A stretch of 64,000 nt of DNA from Bordetella genomosp. 9 (GTDB lineage Bacteria; Pseudomonadota; Gammaproteobacteria; Burkholderiales; Burkholderiaceae_B): contig NZ_NEVJ01000002.1 in the NCBI RefSeq assembly GCF_002261425.1, positions 434,001-498,000 on the forward strand, in the 5' to 3' direction. This document shows positions 57,274 to 64,000 of this stretch, piece by piece. Position 1 is the first letter of the stretch. Every line of letters starts with the position of its first letter. The position numbers and the translations under genes were made by a program. The notes under the pieces are model-generated. The model saw only the letters and a list, made by a program, of their open reading frames with translations. It did not search any database and was not told the origin of the DNA.

Positions 57274-58908
57274 TCAGCGGTCGCGGCCGTCGTGGGCGTC
57301 GCCGATGTCGCCATGGTCGCCGTCGTCGCCGTCGTCGTCATCGACGTCGGCCGTGCCCGCGCTTTTGTCCAGGCGCTTGTCCCGGTAGCTGGCGCTGACC
57401 AGTTCGAAGCTGAACAGGCGGCAATCCAGCGCGCCGTTGTGCAGCGGAATGCGCCGCCGCGGCTTCAGGCGCATCTTCTGCGGCAAGGCCATGTCGCTGG
57501 AAATGGCGTCCACCTGCCATCCGGCGAACTGGCGCTTCAGGCAGGCGGCCCACTCGCTCCACAGGTCTTCGTCGTGGCCTGGCTGCAGCCGCTCGCCATA
57601 GGGCGGATTGGTGACGATCCAGCCATGTTCGGCCGGCGCCTGCAGCGTGCGGGCGTCGCCGATCTCGAAGCGGATGCTGTCTTCGGTCAGCCAGGCGCGC
57701 TCGGCGTTCCGCCGGGCGTACTCGATGGCCTGGGGATCGACGTCGTAGCCGAACAAGGGCGTTTCCAGCGTGGGCTGGATGCGCGCCCGCGCGTCTTCCT
57801 TCAGGTCGCTCCAGCGGCGGGCGTCGTGGTCGCGCAGGCGCTCGAAGGAGAACGGCCGCGCGATGCCCGGCGGCACGCCCAGGGCGATCCACGCGGCCTC
57901 GATCAGGATGGTTCCGCTGCCGCAGAACGGGTCGAGCAGCGGCGCGGCCGGATCCCAGCCCGCCAGCGCCAGCATGCCGGCCGCCAGGTTCTCGCGCAGC
58001 GGGGCTTCACCCTTGTCCAGCCGCCATCCGCGCTTGAACAGGGATTCGCCGCTGGTATCCAGGTACAGCGTCGCCGTGTCGGCGGTCAGGAAGGCGTGGA
58101 CGCGCGCGTCGGGCCGGACGGTGTCGATATCCGGACGCGCGCCTTCGCGGTCCAGCAGCCGGTCGCAGATGCCGTCCTTCACCCGCAGATTGCAGTATTG
58201 CAGGCTGCGCATCGGGCTTTTGATGGCCGACGTATCCACCCGCAAGGTCTGCTCGGCGCCGAACCAGCGCTCCCAGGGTGTGGCATAGGCCAGGTCCAGC
58301 AGATCGTTTTCGTCCTGCACGGGCGCCTGCGCCACCCGCACCAGGATGCGTGTGGCCAGGCGCGAATACAGGTTGGCCTGCTGCACGCCGATCCAGTCCG
58401 CGCTGAAATGCGCGCCGGCCCGGCCGGTGCGGGCGTCGTCGAAGCCCAGCGCGCGCAGTTCGATGGCCAGGACTTCTTCCAGCCCCTGGGGGCAGGGCGC
58501 GAAGACCTGGAATTTTTCGTCGGGACGCTGGCCCGCGGCTTGGCGCTGGCGCGGCTGCTCGGCGCGCGCGCGGGGCGCGACGCGATCGCGTTCGTAACGC
58601 CGGCCACGCTGGTCGCGCGCGTCGCCGCCATCGTCGCGTTCGTCGTAGCCGTCGTGTTTGTCGTATTCGCGGCGTTCGCTACGCTCGCCGCGTTCGCCGC
58701 GTTCGGCGCCCGCCTGGCTCCGTCCGCGCGCCCTGTCGGGCGGCGGTTCAGCCGGCTTGGTCTTCCCGCGCTGTTTTTCCTGCAGGGCCACCAGCTTGGC
58801 GCGCGCCCCGCTGCGCGTGCGCTTGGCGTCCGCGGCAGGCGCGGCGGTGCCGGCCCGCTTGGTCAGGGTCAGCGTCTTGCGCGGGCGTTCGGAATCGTCG
58901 ACGGACAT
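57274..58908 (-). CDS. 23S rRNA (guanine-N2)-methyltransferase, RlmL-like (THUMP + MTase), with charged tails
   Basis: 544 aa from ATG 58908. Order: a low-complexity, Arg/Glu/Gly/Asp-rich N-terminal segment (about 20-125), a THUMP RNA-binding domain (about 128-230, starting FQVFAPCPQGLEEVLAIEL), and the Rossmann methyltransferase with SAM motif LLDPFCGSGTILIEAA near 335 and catalytic NPPYGERL near 455. The C-terminus is an Asp-rich tail (DVDDDDGDDGDHGDIGD). RlmL modifies G2445; the RlmK half fused to it in E. coli is absent. Family members usually lack these long tails. Minus strand, convergent with pxpC. Confidence 0.88.
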   Translation of the reverse strand: MSVDDSERPRKTLTLTKRAGTAAPAADAKRTRSGARAKLVALQEKQRGKTKPAEPPPDRARGRSQAGAERGERGERSERREYDKHDGYDERDDGGDARDQRGRRYERDRVAPRARAEQPRQRQAAGQRPDEKFQVFAPCPQGLEEVLAIELRALGFDDARTGRAGAHFSADWIGVQQANLYSRLATRILVRVAQAPVQDENDLLDLAYATPWERWFGAEQTLRVDTSAIKSPMRSLQYCNLRVKDGICDRLLDREGARPDIDTVRPDARVHAFLTADTATLYLDTSGESLFKRGWRLDKGEAPLRENLAAGMLALAGWDPAAPLLDPFCGSGTILIEAAWIALGVPPGIARPFSFERLRDHDARRWSDLKEDARARIQPTLETPLFGYDVDPQAIEYARRNAERAWLTEDSIRFEIGDARTLQAPAEHGWIVTNPPYGERLQPGHDEDLWSEWAACLKRQFAGWQVDAISSDMALPQKMRLKPRRRIPLHNGALDCRLFSFELVSASYRDKRLDKSAGTADVDDDDGDDGDHGDIGDAHDGRDR

Positions 58909-58936
58909 GGAATGGATGATCTGGAGATGCTGAAGG

Positions 58937-59359
58937 TCAGAACGGCTTGACGACGACCAGCGCCACCACGATGAACAGCAACAGTACCGAGATCTCGTTG
59001 AACCATCGGTAGAAGGTGTGGCTGCGCGTCTTGCCGCCCTGTTCGAGTTTGCGCAGCATGACGCCACAGGCGTGATGGTAGCCGATGATCAACAGCACGA
59101 AGAACAGCTTGGCGTGCATCCAGCCGTTGCCCGGCCCCATGCCGATGCCATAGCCGACGTAGAGCCACAGGCCGAAGACGATGGCGATCACGGCCAGCAC
59201 GGTGGTGAAGCGGAACAGGCGCCGCGCCATGCCCAGCAGCACCGCGCGCACCGCCGGCTCATGCTGCTGCGCCAGGTTCACGTAGATGCGCGGCAGGTAG
59301 AACAGCCCGGCGAACCAGGCGGCGATGAAGACGATGTGCAGGGTCTTGATCCAGAGCAT
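58937..59359 (-). CDS. hemJ: Protoporphyrinogen IX oxidase HemJ (CopD-like membrane protein)
   Basis: 140 aa, four membrane segments. MLWIKTLHIVFIAAWFAGLFYLPR carries the conserved His (HIVFIA) near residue 8, and the Leu-Pro-Arg motif LPRIYVN follows. The second conserved region is GWMHAKLFFVLLIIGYHHACG, with a Lys and His expected in HemJ. It oxidises protoporphyrinogen IX to protoporphyrin IX in heme synthesis. Single gene, AGAGG site upstream. Confidence 0.92.
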   Translation of the reverse strand: MLWIKTLHIVFIAAWFAGLFYLPRIYVNLAQQHEPAVRAVLLGMARRLFRFTTVLAVIAIVFGLWLYVGYGIGMGPGNGWMHAKLFFVLLIIGYHHACGVMLRKLEQGGKTRSHTFYRWFNEISVLLLFIVVALVVVKPF

Positions 59360-59469
59360 GGGCCTCTACCTTTGAATGAAACGGGCATTGTAGGGGGGCG
59401 GCGCCGGGAAGGCGCCGCGGGATATCGCAGATGCGCGGGCATCACGCCCTTCAGTTGCGCGGCCGGGGT

Positions 59470-60735
59470 TCAGCCGCGCAACTGGCCTTCGCCGGACAGC
59501 ACCCACTTGTACGTGGTCAGGCCTTCCAGGCCCACGGGCCCGCGCGCATGCAGGCGATTGGTGGAAATGCCGATCTCGGAGCCCAGGCCATACTCATAGC
59601 CGTCGGCGAACACGGTCGGCAGGTTGACGTAAACCGAACTGGAATCGACTTCACGCTGGAAACGCCGCGCCGCGCTCAGGTTCTCGGTGACGATGGCATC
59701 GGTGTGGCCGGAACCCCAGCGGCCGATGTGATCCATGGCGTCGTCCAGCGTATCGACAACGCGGATCGCCAGGATGGGGCCCAGGTATTCCTCGGCCCAG
59801 TCGGTATCGCCCGCGGGCCTGGCGGCCGGCACCAGCTCGCGCGTGCGCGGGCAGCCGCGCAGCTCCACGCCGTGGCGGACCAGAGCGTCGGCCAGCCGCG
59901 GCAGGACGGTATCGGCCACGGCCGCGTGCACCAGCAGGGTTTCCATCGATCCGCAGACGCCGTAGCGATACGTCTTGGCGTTGAAGGCGATGGCATGGGC
60001 CTTTTCCAGGTCGGCGTCGGCGTCGATGTAGACGTGGCAATTGCCGTCCAGGTGCTTGATGACGGGCACGCGCGCTTCGGCGCTGATGCGCTGGATCAGG
60101 CTCTTGCCGCCGCGCGGCACGATGACGTCGACATGCTCGGTCATGGTGATCAGCGTGCCCACGGCCGCGCGGTCCGGCGTATCGACCACCTGCACCGCGT
60201 GGGCGGGCAGGCCGGCGGCATCCAGGCCCTGGCGCACGATGGCCGCCAGCGCCAGGTTCGAGCGCAGGGCTTCGCTGCCGCCGCGCAAAATGGCGGCGTT
60301 GCCGGATTTCAGGCACAGGGCGGCCGCGTCTATCGTGACGTTGGGCCGCGATTCGTAAATGATGCCGATCACGCCCAGCGGCACGCGCATCTGCGCCACG
60401 CGCATGCCGTTCGGCCGGATCGTGGTGGGGCCTATGCTGCCCACCGGATCGGGCAGCGCGGCGACCTGGCGCAGGCCTTCCGCCATCAGGTCGAGCGTCC
60501 GATCGGACAGCGTCAACCGGTCCAGCAATGCCGGCGTGAGGCCGGTTTCGCGCGCCGCGTCCATATCCTGGCGGTTGGCGGCTTTCAGCGCGTCGCGGCT
60601 GTCGGCGATGGCGTCGGCCATGGCGGTCAGGGCGCGCACCTTGGCGGCGCCGCTGGCGGACATCATCTGGCGCGCGGCGCGGCGGGCGTTCTCGCCCAGG
60701 GCGAGCATGGCTTGTTCTACGGTCTGGCTGGACAT
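59470..60735 (-). CDS. proA: Gamma-glutamyl phosphate reductase
   Basis: 421 aa from ATG 60735 ([14 protein letters not shown]); an ATG at 60756 is an alternative start. NAD(P)H-dependent reduction of gamma-glutamyl phosphate to the semialdehyde in proline synthesis. Hallmarks: [17 protein letters not shown] near 120-136, the catalytic Cys in [14 protein letters not shown] near 272-285, and the C-terminal [13 protein letters not shown]. Full length; its proB partner is not in the window. Confidence 0.94.
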   Translation of the reverse strand: MSSQTVEQAMLALGENARRAARQMMSASGAAKVRALTAMADAIADSRDALKAANRQDMDAARETGLTPALLDRLTLSDRTLDLMAEGLRQVAALPDPVGSIGPTTIRPNGMRVAQMRVPLGVIGIIYESRPNVTIDAAALCLKSGNAAILRGGSEALRSNLALAAIVRQGLDAAGLPAHAVQVVDTPDRAAVGTLITMTEHVDVIVPRGGKSLIQRISAEARVPVIKHLDGNCHVYIDADADLEKAHAIAFNAKTYRYGVCGSMETLLVHAAVADTVLPRLADALVRHGVELRGCPRTRELVPAARPAGDTDWAEEYLGPILAIRVVDTLDDAMDHIGRWGSGHTDAIVTENLSAARRFQREVDSSSVYVNLPTVFADGYEYGLGSEIGISTNRLHARGPVGLEGLTTYKWVLSGEGQLRG

Positions 60736-60805
60736 GGCTATCGATGGAAACGGCATGCGCCGGGCGGCTGGCGGTGAAGCTCGTAGTGTATCCGTAGAGA
60801 CGCGC

Positions 60806-61864
60806 TCAGGCGTCCCTGCGGCCGGCGGCGGCCACCCGCAGCGCCAGGCGGGTCATCTCTTCCCACGGGTCGGACAGGCGGCCCGGCACGGACAGCCCCT
60901 TGATGATGCGGTCGACCTCGTGCGCATGCTGGACGGCGGCCGGCCAGGCGCGCGCCGGCACGCGCGACAGCGCCTGCATCGCCAGCCGTTCATGGGCGCC
61001 GAAGATGCGCAGCTTGCGCATGACGGCGCCGCTGTCCTGGCCGCTGGCCCGGGCCTGCGCCACGCGGGCCAGGACGCGGATTTCCTCTCCGACCGCCCAA
61101 AGCACCAGCGGCAGCGCTTCGCCTTCGGCGCGCAGGCCGTCCAGCATGCGCACGGTGCGGCCGACGTCGCCGGCCAGCATGGCGTCGCGCAGGCCGAAGA
61201 CGTCATAGCGCGCGACGTTCAGCACCGCGCGCTCCACGGCTTCGGCTTCCAGCATGCCTTCCGGGTACAGCAGGGCCAGTTTCTGGATTTCCTGGTGCGC
61301 CGCCAGCAGGTTGCCTTCGACCTTGTCCGCCATCCATTGCAAGGTGGCGGCGTCGGCGCGCTGGTTCTGGCGCGCCAGCCGTTCGCCTATCCAGGCGGGC
61401 AGCCGCGCGCGTTCGATATTGGGGATGTCGACGAGCACGCCGCGCGACAGCGCCGACATCCAGCGGCTTTCGCGCGTGGCCTTGTCCAGCCGCGGCAGGC
61501 CGATGGCGATGACCGTATCGGGATCGCTGCCGCTGGTTTCCGCCTGTTCGGCCAGGCGCGCCAGCATGTCGCCGCCGGCCTTGCCGGGCTTGCCGGTGGG
61601 GATCTTCAGCTCCAGCAGGCGCCGGTCGCCGAACAGCGAGACGGTCTGGGTGGCGGCGACGACGGCGCTCCAGTCGCTGCGCGCGTCCATCACCAGCGAC
61701 GTGCGCTCGGTGTAGCCGGCCGCCCGCGCCGCCGCGCGCAGGGCGTCCATGGCTTCGGTGACGAGCAGCGGCTCGTCGCCGCTGACCGTATACAGCGGCG
61801 CCAGCCGCGTGCCCGCGCGCCGCAGATGGTCGGCGAAGCGGTCGGCGTCCAGGGTTTGCGCCAT
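60806..61864 (-). CDS. holA: DNA polymerase III subunit delta
   Basis: 352 aa from ATG 61864. The clamp-loader delta fold has an N-terminal AAA+-like domain: [26 protein letters not shown] near residues 20-45, a helical lid with [15 protein letters not shown], and [17 protein letters not shown] near 190. It opens the beta clamp by binding it through the N-terminal domain. It lies 5 bases after lptE in the leuS-lptE-holA order. Confidence 0.93.
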   Translation of the reverse strand: MAQTLDADRFADHLRRAGTRLAPLYTVSGDEPLLVTEAMDALRAAARAAGYTERTSLVMDARSDWSAVVAATQTVSLFGDRRLLELKIPTGKPGKAGGDMLARLAEQAETSGSDPDTVIAIGLPRLDKATRESRWMSALSRGVLVDIPNIERARLPAWIGERLARQNQRADAATLQWMADKVEGNLLAAHQEIQKLALLYPEGMLEAEAVERAVLNVARYDVFGLRDAMLAGDVGRTVRMLDGLRAEGEALPLVLWAVGEEIRVLARVAQARASGQDSGAVMRKLRIFGAHERLAMQALSRVPARAWPAAVQHAHEVDRIIKGLSVPGRLSDPWEEMTRLALRVAAAGRRDA

Positions 61865-61869
61865 GCCTG

Positions 61870-62571
61870 CTAGTACGTGCCGTCGTCGTCGGGGCTGGCC
61901 GGGCCGTTGGTGATGCTCGGGCGGTTCCACGGCAGCCGGTCGTTCTGCTGCGGCGTCGGTTGCGTGATGTTGTAGACCGGGCCCTGCTCGTCGCCGGGCT
62001 TGGTGTTCTCCAGCTTCTGCGCGGCGAGCCGCACGTCGGGCGCCGTGAGGCGCCGCACGATGCGGCTGACCAGGCTCTGCTCCATGTTCCGGTACAGGCT
62101 TTCCGCCTGGCCTTCCTTGGCCTGCACGACCTGGTCGTTGTATTGCATTTCCCGGTAGGCTTCCAGCGTGGTGTCCGGCAGCAGGGCGCGGCCCTTGGCG
62201 TCGACGACGCGGAAGGTGAACACCAACCCCAGTTCGTACTCTTCCACCTTGCCCTGCGCGTTCAGCGATACCTCGCGCATGGAGCGCGCATTGCGGACCT
62301 GCTGCAGTACGGCTTGGGCTTCCTTGGGCGTTTCCACCAGCTTGGTTTCGGGCGATGCCGCCGCGATGGCCCTGCGCACCTCCGCGCCGAAGCGCGAATT
62401 CGGCGCGATGCCGATATACAGCGAGTCGAAGGGCAGGGGGGTGACGCCCCGCATCTGGAAACCGCATGCGGACAGCAGCGCGAGCAGGGCCAGGCTGGCG
62501 ACGCGCAGCGCCCAGCGTGGACCGCCGCGCCGCGCGCCCGTCGAGCCTTGGTTGTGCCTGGCGAAATTCAT
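61870..62571 (-). CDS. lptE: LPS-assembly lipoprotein LptE
   Basis: 233 aa from ATG 62571, chosen because GAGG is six bases upstream; ATG 62583, overlapping the leuS stop, is the alternative. Signal peptide with lipobox LLSACGF, Cys near residue 36. The mature domain (about 40-185: RGVTPLPFDSLYIG, YELGLVFTFRVVD) is the alpha/beta plug that fits inside LptD at the outer membrane. The long tail (after 190) is Pro/Asn/Gln-rich and is unique to this group. Confidence 0.93.
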   Translation of the reverse strand: MNFARHNQGSTGARRGGPRWALRVASLALLALLSACGFQMRGVTPLPFDSLYIGIAPNSRFGAEVRRAIAAASPETKLVETPKEAQAVLQQVRNARSMREVSLNAQGKVEEYELGLVFTFRVVDAKGRALLPDTTLEAYREMQYNDQVVQAKEGQAESLYRNMEQSLVSRIVRRLTAPDVRLAAQKLENTKPGDEQGPVYNITQPTPQQNDRLPWNRPSITNGPASPDDDGTY

Positions 62572-62582
62572 GCGGTACCTCA

Positions 62583-64000
62583 TTAACCTACGACGTTGAC
62601 CAGTTTGCCGGGCACCACGATAACCCGTTTGGGCGGCCGGCCCTCGAGAAAGCGGGCCACTGCCTCATGTGCCGCGGCCTGGGCCTCGATCTGCTCGCGC
62701 GCGGCCTGCGCCGGCACGCGCAGCGCGCCGCGCAGCTTGCCGTTGACCTGCAGCATCAGTTCGAGCTCGTCCGCTACCAGCGCGGCGTCGTCGACCTGCG
62801 GCCAGGGGGCGTCCAGCAGGTCGCCGTACAGGCCGGCATAGCCGAGTTCCTGCCACAGCTGCCAGGTGATGTGCGGCACCACCGGATAGAGCACGCGCAG
62901 CAGGATACCCAGGCATTCGGCGCGGGCGGCGTCGGATGCCGCGCCGGCCGGCAGGTCGGCGTTTTCGATGGCGTTCAGCATCTTCATGCAGGCCGACACC
63001 ACGGTGTTGTACTGGATGCGCTCGTAGTCGTAGTCGGCCTGCTTGAGCAGCGTGTGGATTTCACGGCGCAGATCCTTGGCCGCGTCGGGCGCGCCGCGCC
63101 AGTCGACGTCGCGGGCCGCCAGGCCGGCCGCCACGGCGTCGCGCTGCGACCAGCCATGCGACCACAGGCGGCGCAGGAAGCGGTTGGCGCCTTCCACGCC
63201 GGAATCGGACCACTCCAGCGTCTGCTCCGGCGGGCTGGCGAACATGACGAACAGGCGCGCGGTGTCCGCGCCCAGGGTGTCGATCAGCGACTGCGGATCC
63301 ACGCCATTGTTCTTGGACTTGGACATGGTCCCCACGCCGCCGTAGACGACGTCGCTGCCGTCCGATTTGCGGCGCGCGCCGACGATGGCGCCCTTGGCGT
63401 CGTAGACGTTTTCGACTTCCTCCGGCCAGAAATACTCGATGCCGCCGTGTTCGGTCTTGCGCGAATAGATATGGTTCAGCACCATGCCCTGGCAGAGCAG
63501 GCGCGTGAACGGTTCATCGAATTTCAACAGGCCCAGGTCGCGCATCACCTTGGTCCAGAACCGCGCGTACAGCAGGTGCAGCACCGCGTGTTCGATGCCG
63601 CCGATGTACTGGTCCATCGGCATCCAGTAATCGTTGCGGCCGTCGACCATCGCGCCATCGTTGCCGGGCGAGGTATAGCGCATGAAATACCACGACGAAT
63701 CGACGAAGGTATCCATGGTGTCCGTCTCGCGGCGGGCCGGCTTGCCGCACGTGGGGCAGGCGCAGGACAGGAAGGCTTCGTTCTTCGCCAGGGGATTGCC
63801 GGTGCCGTCGGGGATCAGGTCTTCAGGCAGCACCACGGGCAGGTCCTTTTCCGGGACCGGCACCGGGCCGCAGTCGGCGCAATGGATGATGGGGATGGGC
63901 GTGCCCCAATAGCGCTGGCGCGAAATGCCCCAGTCGCGCAGGCGCCAGGTGGTCTGCTTTTCGCCGAGGCCCCGCGACGCCAGGTCGGCGGCGATGGCGT
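62583..64000 (-). CDS. leuS: Leucyl-tRNA synthetase (5' end outside window)
   Basis: The C-terminal 472 codons are present; the frame remains open to base 64000, so the N-terminal half, including HIGH, is beyond the window. The visible part starts with the end of the CP1/editing-core boundary ([19 protein letters not shown]), then [16 protein letters not shown] (near the catalytic core), the KMSKS-equivalent [12 protein letters not shown] and the anticodon-binding C-terminal helical domain. The terminal [15 protein letters not shown] is typical. It is followed by lptE on the same strand. Confidence 0.96.
   Translation of the reverse strand, partial: AIAADLASRGLGEKQTTWRLRDWGISRQRYWGTPIPIIHCADCGPVPVPEKDLPVVLPEDLIPDGTGNPLAKNEAFLSCACPTCGKPARRETDTMDTFVDSSWYFMRYTSPGNDGAMVDGRNDYWMPMDQYIGGIEHAVLHLLYARFWTKVMRDLGLLKFDEPFTRLLCQGMVLNHIYSRKTEHGGIEYFWPEEVENVYDAKGAIVGARRKSDGSDVVYGGVGTMSKSKNNGVDPQSLIDTLGADTARLFVMFASPPEQTLEWSDSGVEGANRFLRRLWSHGWSQRDAVAAGLAARDVDWRGAPDAAKDLRREIHTLLKQADYDYERIQYNTVVSACMKMLNAIENADLPAGAASDAARAECLGILLRVLYPVVPHITWQLWQELGYAGLYGDLLDAPWPQVDDAALVADELELMLQVNGKLRGALRVPAQAAREQIEAQAAAHEAVARFLEGRPPKRVIVVPGKLVNVVG

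Noticed and set aside
56680..58950. Long plus-strand frame from pxpC through the RlmL-like gene
   Set aside because: No family motif and Arg/Gln/Gly-rich; the minus strand encodes the clear THUMP methyltransferase there.
61865..62467. Upstream extension of the holA frame over lptE
   Set aside because: Shadow of lptE; the holA start at 61864 agrees with the family.

Overview
The window is GC-rich, densely coded bacterial chromosome. It looks like a betaproteobacterium of the Bordetella/Achromobacter type (Alcaligenaceae). The basis is protein-level resemblance (CysB, PrpE, Acs, HslO, EtfD, Eno, FtsB), the order leuS-lptE-holA-proA, and the many dipeptide-type ABC systems with stand-alone regulators typical of that group. 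This is recognition, not a database search. I saw no rRNA, tRNA, CRISPR, prophage or insertion sequence. The genes at both ends (an ABC permease and leuS) run off the window.

Layout. 1-8310 is a solute-uptake operon: two permeases, a double ATPase, an M20-type hydrolase, a Tat-exported binding protein, an M24/creatinase-type hydrolase and a GntR/UTRA regulator. Both hydrolase-like proteins appear to have lost canonical metal ligands. 8311-11063 holds cysB behind a clear promoter with an inverted repeat, a small DUF2325-type gene behind two Fur-box-like sites, and a TPR/glycosyltransferase-like protein. 11089-19150 holds a C40 lipoprotein peptidase, a prpE-glcG-like-MFS operon, a hydroxyproline epimerase and a LemA/TPM/TPM operon. 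19154-25475 holds an unusual two-repeat protein divergent from acs, a DMT exporter, threonine aldolase and a GntR regulator with what look like two winged helices. 25500-30456 holds a 25-bp minisatellite, an SDR protein with ETF-ubiquinone oxidoreductase, a thioesterase and a 3-oxoacid CoA-transferase pair closed by a strong terminator. 30517-33512 is a ybhP-clsB-ybhN-like membrane lipid operon.

33671-45179 is the most striking block. A palindromic operator candidate and an RpiR regulator are followed by isoaspartyl peptidase, a complete GsiABCD-type peptide importer, a P1 (DmpA-type) aminopeptidase, an M55 D-aminopeptidase (DppA-type) and an M24 aminopeptidase P. All run on one strand with short gaps. 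Together they look like a dedicated route for importing and dismantling unusual peptides: isopeptides, D-residue peptides, gamma-glutamyl peptides or cell-wall peptides.

45180-54373 is mostly housekeeping: pyrG, eno, ftsB, a lone TadE-like gene, hslO, a gamma-carbonic anhydrase homologue, an acyl-CoA ligase and an LpxH-type phosphoesterase. 54517-57268 holds an RDD membrane protein, an unlisted 59-residue GTG-start gene behind a strong promoter embedded in a 17-bp inverted repeat, and pxpBC. 57274-64000, on the minus strand, holds an RlmL-type methyltransferase with charged tails, HemJ, proA, holA, lptE and leuS.

Coordinates of starts were chosen from ribosome binding sites, overlaps and family starts. 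Functional statements about substrates are inference unless stated otherwise.
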